Assembly: GCA_001509345.1 (NCBI GenBank)
Contig: LGGM01000006.1
Location: 1-39,525, forward strand
Origin: Clostridiales bacterium 38_11
GTDB taxonomy: Bacteria; Bacillota; Clostridia; Tissierellales; Dethiosulfatibacteraceae
Direction: 5' to 3'
DNA: 39,525 nucleotides
This document shows, piece after piece, positions 1 to 9,574 of the stretch. The number at the start of each line of letters is the position of its first letter. Positions within the stretch are counted from its first letter, which is position 1. A model generated the notes under the pieces. That model was not told the origin of the DNA and searched no databases. It saw only the letters and a list, made by a program, of their open reading frames with translations. Both the position numbers and the translations under genes were made by a program.

Positions 1-396
1 TATAAGAAGCTTGTCGATGAAGTCAGAAACAGTTTGGCTTTTATGACATACGCGCCAATAATACCAATCTCTGTCTTGTCAGGACAAAGAATTGATAAAG
101 TGCTGGAAGAAATCGTTGAAGTCAATGAATTCAGAAATCTTAGAATTTCTACTGGTGTGTTGAATGATGTCATTAACAAAGCCGTGTTGATGAATCAACC
201 TCGTTCTGTTAAGGGGAAGAAGCTTAAAATATTTTATGTATCTCAGGTAAGTGTGGATCCTCCAAAATTCATCATGTTTGTCAACAATAAAGACCTGATG
301 CATTTCTCTTACATAAGATATATTGAGAACACTATTAGGGACAATTTTCTATTCAAAGGAACACCCCTGATGATTGAGATGAAAAACAGAGAATAA
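1..396 (+). CDS. der: GTPase Der (EngA), C-terminal part
   Basis: This is the last 131 codons of the ribosome-assembly GTPase Der, which acts in 50S subunit maturation. The reading frame is open from the first base, so the gene starts upstream of the window; a full Der is about 440 residues. What remains is the end of the second GTPase domain, with the G5-like segment ISVLSGQRI (usually SALTGQRV in the family), followed by the KH-like domain that packs between the two G domains (from RISTGVLNDVINKAV to the end). The gene is followed after 17 bases by plsY on the same strand, the usual der-plsY-gpsA order in Firmicutes. Identification is secure although the P-loops lie outside the window. Confidence 0.95.
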   Translation, partial: YKKLVDEVRNSLAFMTYAPIIPISVLSGQRIDKVLEEIVEVNEFRNLRISTGVLNDVINKAVLMNQPRSVKGKKLKIFYVSQVSVDPPKFIMFVNNKDLMHFSYIRYIENTIRDNFLFKGTPLMIEMKNRE

Positions 397-413
397 GAAT
401 GATGAGGTGTTAA

Positions 414-992
414 ATGAGGTTAATTATCGTTGCAATAATAGGGTATATGATAGGTAATATTTCAAATGCTTATTTGATCGGTAGAATATTTCTCAAGAAG
501 GATGTCAGGAATTATGGAAGTGGAAATGCAGGTGCTACAAATGCTATAAGGGCTTTTGGAGCAAAGGTTGGTATTGCGGTATTCTTGTTGGATTTTTTGA
601 AAGGTGCTATAGCTGTCTACATAGGAAATCGTATGAATCCTGAATTAGGTGGTTATGTGGCTGGAATCTCTGCCATTGCGGGGCACAATTGGCCTGTCAC
701 ATTGAAATTCAAAGGTGGTAAAGGAATCGCCACATCTATTGGAGTGATGCTGATGATCAATCCTCTGATAGCGCTCATCTGCTTTTCAGTGGGCTTGACA
801 ATAGTAATAATAACAAGAACCGTGTCCATTGGATCACTCATAGGTGTCGCTATAGCTCCAATTATTATACTTTTCTTTAAACCGATAGACTACAGTCTCC
901 TTTTGTTCACATTGATACTGTCTTCAATGGCGGTTTTTAGGCATAAGGCGAATATTGTGAGATTGATTAAAAGACAGGAAAATAAATTATAA
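414..992 (+). CDS. plsY: Acyl-phosphate glycerol-3-phosphate acyltransferase PlsY
   Basis: Integral membrane enzyme that transfers an acyl group from acyl-phosphate to glycerol-3-phosphate, giving lysophosphatidic acid, the first committed step of phospholipid synthesis in most bacteria. The 192-residue length is normal. The three cytoplasmic signature motifs are visible: SGNAGATNAIRAFG (about residues 36-49), GHNWP with KGGKGIATS (about 90-108) and HKAN (177-180). Hydrophobic segments alternate with these loops as expected for a five- to seven-pass protein. The start ATG follows GATGAGGTG. Its acyl-phosphate donor would be made by PlsX (34313-35314 here) and its acceptor by GpsA, the next gene 12 bases downstream. 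Confidence 0.97.
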   Translation: MRLIIVAIIGYMIGNISNAYLIGRIFLKKDVRNYGSGNAGATNAIRAFGAKVGIAVFLLDFLKGAIAVYIGNRMNPELGGYVAGISAIAGHNWPVTLKFKGGKGIATSIGVMLMINPLIALICFSVGLTIVIITRTVSIGSLIGVAIAPIIILFFKPIDYSLLLFTLILSSMAVFRHKANIVRLIKRQENKL

Positions 993-1004
993 GAGGAAGA
1001 TGAT

Positions 1005-2009
1005 ATGAAAAATAAAATTACAGTTTTAGGTGGAGGAAGTTGGGGAACAGCAATATCAAAACTTCTAACCGAAAACAAACATGACGTAACCATTTGGATC
1101 AGAGACTTTGAACGTGCAGCAGTCATTCTCAGGGAGAGAGAGAACAAACAATATTTGCCGGGAATCATACTGCCGAAGGAACTGGATATATCATCCAACG
1201 TTGAGGATTCAATAGCTGATTCTGATATGATTGTTGTCGCTATTCCAACACAGCAGGTGCGTTTAGTCCTGGAAGCATTTAAGCATAGAATTGACAAGAA
1301 AACAATCATTGTCAATCTTTCGAAGGGATTGGAAAAAAACACTCTGCTTAGAGTATCGGAAATCTGTGCTCAGGTTTTGCCTGAAAACAGGTTTGTAGTT
1401 CTGTCAGGACCATCTCACGCTGAGGAAGTTGCTTTAAAGATGCCAACCACAGTAGTCGCAGCCTCAGAGGATGATAAGTGCTCAAAAATTGTTCAAGATA
1501 CTTTTATGAATGAGTATTTCCGGGTTTATACCAATTCAGATGTAATAGGTGTCGAAATAGGTGGCGCTCTGAAGAATGTCATTGCCCTTGCTGCTGGGAT
1601 TTCTGACGGGCTTGGTTTTGGAGATAATACAAAAGCAGCCCTGATAAACAGAGGTATTCAAGAAATCTCAAGACTGGCAGAGAAAATGGGCGCTGATAAA
1701 TTGACTTTTCTAGGATTGTCCGGTATCGGAGATTTGATTGTAACGTGTACCAGTATGCATAGCAGAAACAGACGTGCAGGAATGCTAATTGGTAAGGGAT
1801 ATGCTATTGATAAGGCTGTCAGCGAAATTGGAATGATAGTTGAGGGTATCGTTACCACGCATGCGGCTCATGAGTTGGCTGAAAAACTATCTGTTGAGAT
1901 GCCTATTGTGGAAGAACTATATGCTGTTCTTTATCAAAATGAAAAGGCTGCACATGCTGTTAACAAGCTTATGACTCGAGAAAAAAAAGATGAAACTGAG
2001 AAAAAATGA
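1005..2009 (+). CDS. gpsA: NAD(P)+-dependent glycerol-3-phosphate dehydrogenase
   Basis: Cytoplasmic enzyme reducing dihydroxyacetone phosphate to sn-glycerol-3-phosphate for phospholipid synthesis. The N-terminal Rossmann motif GGGSWGTA is at residues 9-16, NLSKGLE at about 104-110, SGPSHAEEV at about 134-142, the catalytic lysine lies in GALKN (K190), and the C-terminal helical domain carries the IGDL and RNRRAG elements. The 334-residue length is normal for the family. A purine-rich AAGAGGAAGATG precedes the ATG. It is co-directional with plsY, so the acceptor-making and acceptor-using enzymes are probably co-transcribed. Confidence 0.97.
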   Translation: MKNKITVLGGGSWGTAISKLLTENKHDVTIWIRDFERAAVILRERENKQYLPGIILPKELDISSNVEDSIADSDMIVVAIPTQQVRLVLEAFKHRIDKKTIIVNLSKGLEKNTLLRVSEICAQVLPENRFVVLSGPSHAEEVALKMPTTVVAASEDDKCSKIVQDTFMNEYFRVYTNSDVIGVEIGGALKNVIALAAGISDGLGFGDNTKAALINRGIQEISRLAEKMGADKLTFLGLSGIGDLIVTCTSMHSRNRRAGMLIGKGYAIDKAVSEIGMIVEGIVTTHAAHELAEKLSVEMPIVEELYAVLYQNEKAAHAVNKLMTREKKDETEKK

Positions 2010-2021
2010 GGGAGCTTCAAG

Positions 2022-3266
2022 TTGGCAAAGAAAAAAAGGAAAGCTAATGTTTTTAACTTCATATTGTTGCTTCTGTTTCTTTCATTTGTCATATACCTGA
2101 TTGATAATTGGAGAGCTAAACAAGAGACCTACGTTCTTAATGAAGATACTTTAGAGATTACACTGGAGATAGACGCAGCTATCATCAAGGATGAAAGTAT
2201 TGTTTATGCCTTAGGCGATGGCGATGTCAGCTTGGCAAAAAGACAAGGAAGTAGGGTAAAATCAGACATATTGATAGCTCAGCAATTTAATGATTATGAT
2301 TCTAAAAACATTTCAGATGCACTCAACATTATCGATGAGATTATAAGCGTCAAACAAGGCAACAAGGTATCGAACGACAAAGTCGGAACATCTTACTACA
2401 ACGAAATTAAAAATGATATTCAAAGTGCTTTGTTTTCGAAAGACTATCAATATGTCATGACGACTCTCAACAATCTTGATACCAACGATTTCAATTACAG
2501 ATATTCAGGATATGAGAGCTATACATTGGAAGAACTGATCAATCATCGGGATTCACTTCGTGAGAGTGTAAGTGCTGAAAAGATACCTTATTATAGCCCG
2601 TGTGGCGGGATAGTGAGCTATTCATTCGACGGACTGGAGAGGGTCTATTCTATTGACCGGTTAAACGAAATCAGTTTGAATGATGTTAGAAAGCTGAATT
2701 ATCAAAGTTATACAACAGAGAATAAGACAATCAAAAAAAATGAACCAATCTTTAAAATCATAGATAACTTTGACTGGTTTTTAGCTTTTGAGGTTGACAA
2801 AAGCTATATGATGGACATACAAAATTTAGATAATCTTAAAATCAGATTAAAAAAAATTGATAAGGTTATCAATACCAGCATATTTCGGGTACAGGATTAT
2901 GGCGAAAAATTTTTACTGATATTGGAGACTGATAAATTTCTCCATGATTATCTTGATGATAGATACATAAAAGTGGATCTGATCCTTCATGAATATTCCG
3001 GATTGAAGATAAAAAAGGATTCAATCATTGAACAGGATGGATTAGTCGGCGTTTATGTCAGTGATTCCAACAAAGTTGTTAGATTCAGACCTATTGAAAT
3101 AATTGGCGAGAACCAGGGATTCACTATTGTTGACCAGGGAGAAAAGGTTAATGCGGGTAGCAGGGGAATAATCCTAATAAATGGTGAATATTTCAATACA
3201 ATAAAAATTTATGACAATATAATAGTCAAACCCAAGCATGTATATGACGGACAAATTTTGAGGTGA
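2022..3266 (+). CDS. HlyD-like membrane-anchored protein of unknown function
   Basis: A 414-residue protein with a TTG start (GAGGGAG lies just upstream at the gpsA stop). The N-terminus is very basic (MAKKKRKANVF) and is followed by one membrane helix at about residues 12-28, so the bulk is probably outside the cell. Around residue 190 the segment YYSPCGGIVSY resembles the barrel-sandwich/lipoyl-like hairpin of HlyD/AcrA adaptor proteins, and about 95-185 is helical, as in the adaptor hairpin. Proteins of this kind are commonly found next to yggS-sepF in Clostridia, with no ABC transporter or outer-membrane channel nearby. The location argues for an envelope or division role rather than export, but that is inference. 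No catalytic motif is seen. Confidence 0.7.
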   Translation: MAKKKRKANVFNFILLLLFLSFVIYLIDNWRAKQETYVLNEDTLEITLEIDAAIIKDESIVYALGDGDVSLAKRQGSRVKSDILIAQQFNDYDSKNISDALNIIDEIISVKQGNKVSNDKVGTSYYNEIKNDIQSALFSKDYQYVMTTLNNLDTNDFNYRYSGYESYTLEELINHRDSLRESVSAEKIPYYSPCGGIVSYSFDGLERVYSIDRLNEISLNDVRKLNYQSYTTENKTIKKNEPIFKIIDNFDWFLAFEVDKSYMMDIQNLDNLKIRLKKIDKVINTSIFRVQDYGEKFLLILETDKFLHDYLDDRYIKVDLILHEYSGLKIKKDSIIEQDGLVGVYVSDSNKVVRFRPIEIIGENQGFTIVDQGEKVNAGSRGIILINGEYFNTIKIYDNIIVKPKHVYDGQILR

Positions 3267-3270
3267 TAGA

Positions 3271-3957
3271 TTGAGTATAAGAGAGAATGTGACATCATTT
3301 GAACGGGAAGTGAAAAATATTTGTGATAATTGCAATAGGGATGTTAGAGATATTAGTATTGTTGCTGTTACAAAAACAGTTGAAATCAATAGGATGAATG
3401 AAGCTAAAGAAAGTGGATTGACTGAATTCGGTGAAAACAGGGTTCAGGAACTGATTGAAAAAATAGAACAATTCGATGATTCGGTTACTTGGCATATGAT
3501 TGGACACTTGCAAAGGAATAAGGTTAAATATATAATTGATAAGGTAAGCCTTATTCATTCTCTTGATAGCGTAAGACTGGCAGAAGAAATTCAAAGACAG
3601 AGTCTCAAACTTTTTAAGACAACAGACGTGCTGATTGAGGTAAATGTTGGAAGCGAGGATACAAAGTTTGGTATTAAACCGGAAGAAATTTTAGATTTTG
3701 CCAGAATAATTTGCAAGTACAGCAATATTAGGCTAAAAGGCTTGATGACTGTTGCACCTTTTGAAGAGGAACCTGAGAAAATCAGACCTTTAATGAAGCT
3801 GATGCATCAAAAATTTGATGAGTTGAAAGCGTTGAACCTGGAAAACAGCTTGATTGACACTTTATCTATGGGCATGTCCAATGATTTTAAGATTGCTTTA
3901 GAAGAAGGGGCTACCATGTTAAGGGTTGGATCATTGATTTTCGGAGAAAGATCTTAA
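3271..3957 (+). CDS. yggS: YggS/YlmE-family PLP-binding protein
   Basis: Single-domain alanine-racemase-fold protein that binds pyridoxal 5'-phosphate and takes part in PLP homeostasis; no catalytic reaction is firmly established for the family. The PLP lysine lies in IVAVTKT near residue 35, and the family motifs FGENRVQEL, WHMIGHLQRNK, EVNVGSEDTKFG, GLMT and SMGMSNDF follow in order. The length of 228 residues is normal. The start is TTG after GAGGTGATAGA, only 4 bases downstream of the HlyD-like gene, so the two are probably co-transcribed. SepF follows 10 bases later, the usual ylmE-ylmF order. Confidence 0.95.
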   Translation: MSIRENVTSFEREVKNICDNCNRDVRDISIVAVTKTVEINRMNEAKESGLTEFGENRVQELIEKIEQFDDSVTWHMIGHLQRNKVKYIIDKVSLIHSLDSVRLAEEIQRQSLKLFKTTDVLIEVNVGSEDTKFGIKPEEILDFARIICKYSNIRLKGLMTVAPFEEEPEKIRPLMKLMHQKFDELKALNLENSLIDTLSMGMSNDFKIALEEGATMLRVGSLIFGERS

Positions 3958-3967
3958 GGAGGTTGTT

Positions 3968-4411
3968 ATGTTTAAAAAATTAAAGGATATTATTGGTTTA
4001 TCTGACCTTGAGGATGAATACGAAGAGGATCATACTGCTGTTGAGGTTAAGAAAGAAGACTACAAAAAGAAAGAAAATGGAATAAGTCTGAAGAGCAAAC
4101 CAACTAAATCAAAAGAATATGTCAATGTATCTGATAATGCCGACTTGTTTATCATCAGCCCAAGAAGGTATGAGGATTGTGCTGGAGTGATTGATGAACT
4201 AAAAAGAAAGAAAACCATCGTTCTCAATCTAGAGGATCTAGATTTGGAGTTGAAAAAACAGATTTTTGAATTTGTCAAAGGTGGCGTCTATTCGTTAGAG
4301 GCAAATATCCAGAAAGTATCAGCGGATATTTTTGTTATTGCACCTTACAATGTCGAAATAAGTGGAAAGCTTAAATACAATTCAGATAAAAATAGATTTA
4401 CATGGGAGTAG
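3968..4411 (+). CDS. sepF: Cell division protein SepF
   Basis: FtsZ-associated protein that tethers the Z-ring to the membrane and shapes the septum in Firmicutes. It has the expected architecture in 147 residues: an N-terminal amphipathic membrane-targeting helix (MFKKLKDIIGL), an acidic then basic flexible linker (about 12-57), and the C-terminal SepF domain (about 58-137) with ADLFIISPRRYED, TIVLNLEDLD and FVKGGVYSLEANIQKVS. AAGGAGG at the end of yggS provides a strong ribosome binding site. It sits in the yggS-sepF-ylmG cluster. Confidence 0.96.
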   Translation: MFKKLKDIIGLSDLEDEYEEDHTAVEVKKEDYKKKENGISLKSKPTKSKEYVNVSDNADLFIISPRRYEDCAGVIDELKRKKTIVLNLEDLDLELKKQIFEFVKGGVYSLEANIQKVSADIFVIAPYNVEISGKLKYNSDKNRFTWE

Positions 4412-4415
4412 AATA

Positions 4416-4679
4416 ATGACAATAATCCAAACATCAATTGATAGGCTGGTTAGCTTAATAGAACTGCTGATAATGGCTAGAATCATCATGTCTTATATAC
4501 CAAGCCTTAGAACATCCAGGTTTTATGAAATAATATTTCAATTCACTGAGCCTATTCTTTATCCATTGAGAGAACTCCTGTTCAAAATAGGACTAAACAA
4601 AGGCATGATTGATTTTTCACCTATTGCCGCATTTTTATTGTTGAGTATTATCAGAAATCTTATACTATCTATTCTTTAA
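4416..4679 (+). CDS. ylmG: YggT-family membrane protein (YlmG)
   Basis: An 87-residue protein with two hydrophobic segments (about residues 12-28 and 65-85) and the YggT-family RIIMSYIP motif. Family members lie beside sepF and affect division or membrane organisation, but the biochemical role is not settled. The frame is open for 18 codons upstream into sepF. I chose ATG 4416 because GGGAG at 4404-4408 is correctly placed and the family N-terminus begins at the hydrophobic helix. Its stop overlaps the start of the decayed ylmH (TAATG), a sign of former translational coupling. Confidence 0.9.
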   Translation: MTIIQTSIDRLVSLIELLIMARIIMSYIPSLRTSRFYEIIFQFTEPILYPLRELLFKIGLNKGMIDFSPIAAFLLLSIIRNLILSIL

Positions 4680-5185
4680 TGATAAGAAATATTTACAGCT
4701 ACATAGATTGCTTGAAAGAAGAGGAAAGGTTTATAGCCAGACGAATTTTAGACCTTGTAATTGAATTAACAAATTATTTGACTGAGATTTTCTCCATGTT
4801 TAAAATAGAAAATTTATCACCTGACATTAAACAAAAAGATGTCTTGGGTAGCCTGTTATCTCTGGGCATCAATAGAAATATAGTTGGAGACATTTTTTTG
4901 TTGAACGTGACGCATACATAATCATCAGGAAAGAACTTGAAATCTTTTTATCTGAGAATTTTTCACAGATCGGCAATCATAGGATTACAACCATATTGGA
5001 TCATATCAATAATGGCTATAATTTGGATCACAACTATAAATTATTGAATTGGCAGTATCATCCTTGCGAATTGATAATGTGGTATCCTCGGTTGCGAATA
5101 CATCCAGAAGCAAGTCTCTAATGCTGGTCGACAAAGGCAGCACAAAAAAGGCAATCTGATCCTCCAGCTTAAGGAGTACATCTAA
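4679..5185 (+). pseudogene. ylmH: Decayed ylmH (S4-domain RNA-binding protein)
   Basis: Remnant of ylmH, normally about 260 codons encoding an S4 RNA-binding protein. The first frame gives 80 residues: the typical KEEERFIARRILDL N-terminus runs directly into KQKDVLGSLLSLGINR and GDIF, so the middle block usual in the family (roughly 60-70 residues containing FLDP and GGYxxAERKR) is missing. After a run of seven T (4893-4899) homology moves to another frame (VERDAYIIIRKELEIFLSEN, 4900 on). It changes frame again near 5041-5045, where the start of the S4 domain appears (SSLRIDNVVSS, SRSKSLMLVDKG). The end is broken further: DPPA and LKEYI in two more frames resemble the family DPSY-x-LKEGD. Internal deletion plus several frame changes point to true decay rather than one sequencing error. 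Confidence 0.85.
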
Positions 5186-5199
5186 GGAGAGTAAAGAAG

Positions 5200-5886
5200 A
5201 TGACAATTGGAATAATCGGAGCGATGGACGAAGAGATACACTTGTTTAAGAATCGCCTTACAAATCTGGAAACATTAAATGACAAAGTGTTTGAAATATA
5301 CAGAGGACGATACCATAACAAAGAAGTTGTTCTGGTTAAATCAGGTATAGGAAAGGTTAACGCGGCAATCGCGGCAAGTGTATTGATTAATAATCTGAAT
5401 GTGTCAACCATCATCAACACAGGTATTGCCGGTTCAATCAACCATACTGTTGCCCTTGGAGATATCGTGATTTCATCAGATACCCAGCAATACGATGTGG
5501 ATGTTACGGCTTTCGGCTATAAGTTGGGCACTATACCAAGATTGGGAACATCTGCTTTCAAGGCAGATCAGAATTTGATTGAGTTGTGCAAAAAATCTGT
5601 CGATGACAAGATCAAGTGTCACATTGGTAGAATTGTATCGGGAGATAGGTTTGTTAGTTCAGATGAGTTCAAACAACTACTGAACACAGAATTTGATGCT
5701 TATTGCGTGGATATGGAGAGTGCCGCTGTCGGTCAAGTTTGTTATTTATATAATGTTCCTTACGTTGCTATCCGGTGCATATCTGACAATGCTGATAAGT
5801 CTTCTCTGATCAGCAATCAGGATTTTGAGACATACACTGCGGAAATCAGCGCGGCTATAACATTGAATGTTCTAGAATCAATGTAG
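5200..5886 (+). CDS. mtnN: 5'-methylthioadenosine/S-adenosylhomocysteine nucleosidase
   Basis: Cytoplasmic nucleosidase that cleaves adenine from methylthioadenosine and S-adenosylhomocysteine (and 5'-deoxyadenosine), removing product inhibitors of methyltransferases and radical SAM enzymes. The 228-residue protein has IGIIGAMDEE (E12), SGIGKVNAA (48-56), INTGIAGS (72-79), the active-site VDMESAAV (E173) and the catalytic aspartate in ISDNAD (D196). AAGGAG at 5184-5189, 10 bases before the ATG, lies in the ylmH remnant. It occupies the slot where ylmH-divIVA-lspA clusters normally have divIVA. Its product would help recycle by-products of RlmN, RsmB, RsmD and the radical SAM protein of this window, but that link is inference. 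Confidence 0.96.
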   Translation: MTIGIIGAMDEEIHLFKNRLTNLETLNDKVFEIYRGRYHNKEVVLVKSGIGKVNAAIAASVLINNLNVSTIINTGIAGSINHTVALGDIVISSDTQQYDVDVTAFGYKLGTIPRLGTSAFKADQNLIELCKKSVDDKIKCHIGRIVSGDRFVSSDEFKQLLNTEFDAYCVDMESAAVGQVCYLYNVPYVAIRCISDNADKSSLISNQDFETYTAEISAAITLNVLESM

Positions 5887-5899
5887 ACTTGGAGGTGCT

Positions 5900-6341
5900 A
5901 TGCATATTTTAGTTGTCATAATAATGGTTGCGATTGATCAAATCACAAAAATTGCAGCCCAACAGGTTCTGAGATTTTCAGAACCGATTATACTGATTAA
6001 CAATTTCCTGCAACTTAATTATGTGGAAAACAAGGGAGCTGCATTTGGGATACTACAAAATCAGCGGATTTTCTTCGTTGTGATGACACTGGTTGTCCTT
6101 GTTGCTATAGTTTATTATAGATACAAAAACAACAAGCTTACCGGATTGAGCCGACTTATTTTTGATTTTATCATAGCCGGAGCAATTGGTAATTTGATTG
6201 ACAGAATAAGGATGATATATGTCATTGATTTTATTGATGTCAATTTTTGGGGATTTTATGATTTCCCTGTATTCAACTTTGCGGATGTTTTTTTGGTTTG
6301 TGGGACTATTCTGCTGTCGTTGATGATATTATTGGATAAAC

Positions 6342-6355
<14 letters not shown>
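5900..6355 (+). CDS. lspA: Lipoprotein signal peptidase II
   Basis: Membrane aspartyl protease that removes the signal peptide from diacylglyceryl-modified prolipoproteins. The protein has 151 residues, four hydrophobic segments, and the conserved VENKGAAFGIL (42-52), GAIGNLIDR (94-102), VIDFIDV with catalytic D110, and FNFADV with catalytic D129. The spacing of 19 between the two aspartates matches the family. GGAGGTG precedes the ATG. The 3' end overlaps the next gene by 14 bases if that gene starts at 6342. Confidence 0.96.
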
Positions 6356-7806
<1,451 letters not shown>

Positions 7807-7834
7807 CCGAATACTAGCTTAGATCCGGTTTTTT
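7807..7834 (+). terminator. Possible terminator of pyrR, inside the 3' end of rqcH
   Basis: An imperfect hairpin can be drawn: CCG/CGG, then AT/AT, then CTA/TAG around loop GCT, with one mismatch and one bulge. Six T follow at 7829-7834. It lies directly after the pyrR stop, between convergent genes. The stem is weak, so the call is tentative. Confidence 0.35.
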
Positions 7835-9550
7835 AGGTTCGATGACGAGCGAATAATTTTCATTGAAAATGACCAAACCGGGCTTTGCATTTTTGGGCTT
7901 CTTTAAATTCTGCTTTAATGTGTAATCAACCTCAACTTTTTCAGACCCTCTGTTTCTGCTATAGTAAGCCGCATAAGCCGCAGCCTCTTCCAATACTGCA
8001 TCAGGGATTTCTCGATTATCGGATCGGATGATAACATGTGATCCCGGAACACCTTTGGCGTGAAGCCAGATATCATTTTTGGTGGCAATAACAAATGACA
8101 AGAAATCATTCTGTTCGTTATTTTTACCGATATAAATTTCGAAATCGTCCTTTGTTACGATTCGCAATGGTTTACTTTTTTCTGGTTTCTTCTTTTGTGT
8201 TGATTTTTTAATATATCCTGATTTGTACAATTCTTCTTTTATCTCATCAACCACTGCCAATTCTATGGCTTCTTCCAATGAGAATAATATGTTCCTAAGA
8301 TAATTTAGACTTTCCTGGGTAATCTTAAGCTGTTTTTTCAGGTATTTCTCGGAATTTTTAAGCTTATTATATTTCTTATAATACTTTTGTGCATTTTTTG
8401 ATGCATTAAGACTGGGATCCAGCTCGATCTTGATCTCTTCACTCGCTAAATAGTCAAATGCGATTAATTCAGTATCTTTATTTGCTATTTTATGCATATT
8501 AGCTAAAATCAAATCACCGAAGAGTTTGTATTGTTCTCGGATTTCAGCATTAATCAGTTCAATCTTAAGGTATCCAAGCTTCTTCTCGTATTTATCGATC
8601 AATGATACAACTCTTTTCCGCAACTCAGACGTCTTTTGTTTATAGCTAATGAATTTAGATTTTTCTAGATAGAACAGATCCAGTATCTCATTGATGCTCT
8701 TATAGCTAATCCTCTCCATTTGAGGCAGATGCTTTAAATCAAAACAATAAAATTCCATATATTCCTTTGATTTCGGGTTAATAAAAATCATAGGTTTGAA
8801 GCTATATTGAGACATGGAACATTTTAGAGCCATCAAGGTTTCTATCAGTTTAGACACCTTGATGTCATTCAAGGTTCCAATTGAATCAGAGTCGTCTATA
8901 CCCGATAGAAAACATACTTCTCTGCTTAACAGAGGACTGACACCATAAAAAGATCCTATCAGAAATTTACCTATCCGGACACCCTGATTGAAATGATTCA
9001 ACAGCAATCTAATTTGGTTCTCATTGATGTTCAGCAAATTATTTTTTTTATCAAAATTTGGCATTTTATATTTGATACCTGGATATACTTGCCTTTTACT
9101 GCTGATGCTCAAGCTGATTCTTTTGATACAATCCAGCACCAAGTTTTTTTCATCAGTCAGGATAATATTGCTGTGCTTACCCATAATTTCGATATAGATT
9201 CTTCTGGTTGTCTCGGACCTCAATTCATTTTTTGAAGCCACTTCGATCATGATGACCCTGTCCATGTTGATTTGCTGTATTTTCTTTATTATTCCTCCTG
9301 TTAGATGCTTTCTTAAAAACATGCAAAAAGAGGGTGGAACGGTAGGATTCAGATATTTTCCGGATGTAATATTGATTCGCGGATAGGTGCTGTTGGCGGA
9401 TAGCAGCAATTGCAGATTTTTACTGGAGGCTCTGAGATGCAGGATAATCTCATCATTTTCAGGCTGATATATCTTATCTATCTTACTTTCTATTATTGTG
9501 TTGTTCAGTTCAAAAACTAGGTTTCTAACGACAAATCCATCTAAAGACAT
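7814..9550 (-). CDS. rqcH: RqcH (NFACT-family ribosome quality control protein)
   Basis: RqcH binds 50S subunits carrying stalled peptidyl-tRNA and recruits tRNA-Ala to add C-terminal alanine tails, marking nascent chains for degradation; older annotations call it a fibronectin-binding protein. The 578-residue protein has NFACT-N (about 1-200) with the D97-R98 pair in the normal position (INMDRVIMIEV), a helix-rich centre with coiled coil (about 290-450), and NFACT-R at the end (EIYIGKNNEQND, DIWLHAKGVPGSHVIIR). AGGAG precedes the ATG. It is one of three minus-strand genes in the window and lies between pyrR and yicC, with its own divergent promoter. Confidence 0.95.
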   Translation of the reverse strand: MSLDGFVVRNLVFELNNTIIESKIDKIYQPENDEIILHLRASSKNLQLLLSANSTYPRINITSGKYLNPTVPPSFCMFLRKHLTGGIIKKIQQINMDRVIMIEVASKNELRSETTRRIYIEIMGKHSNIILTDEKNLVLDCIKRISLSISSKRQVYPGIKYKMPNFDKKNNLLNINENQIRLLLNHFNQGVRIGKFLIGSFYGVSPLLSREVCFLSGIDDSDSIGTLNDIKVSKLIETLMALKCSMSQYSFKPMIFINPKSKEYMEFYCFDLKHLPQMERISYKSINEILDLFYLEKSKFISYKQKTSELRKRVVSLIDKYEKKLGYLKIELINAEIREQYKLFGDLILANMHKIANKDTELIAFDYLASEEIKIELDPSLNASKNAQKYYKKYNKLKNSEKYLKKQLKITQESLNYLRNILFSLEEAIELAVVDEIKEELYKSGYIKKSTQKKKPEKSKPLRIVTKDDFEIYIGKNNEQNDFLSFVIATKNDIWLHAKGVPGSHVIIRSDNREIPDAVLEEAAAYAAYYSRNRGSEKVEVDYTLKQNLKKPKNAKPGLVIFNENYSLVIEPKKPDLS

Positions 9551-9574
9551 TTTATTCTCCTATATTTATTTTCA

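Noticed and set aside
890-1342. Minus-strand open frame of 150 codons opposite plsY-gpsA
   Set aside because: It lies wholly antisense to two clearly recognised genes, has no ribosome binding site and its composition shows no family features.
4362-4415. Upstream extension of ylmG into sepF
   Set aside because: The extra 18 residues are not like the family N-terminus, and the ribosome binding site GGGAG fits ATG 4416.
4890-4910. Programmed frameshifting to make a functional YlmH
   Set aside because: A slippery T run is present, but the additional frame changes near 5041 and after 5140 and the missing middle block make a functional product unlikely.
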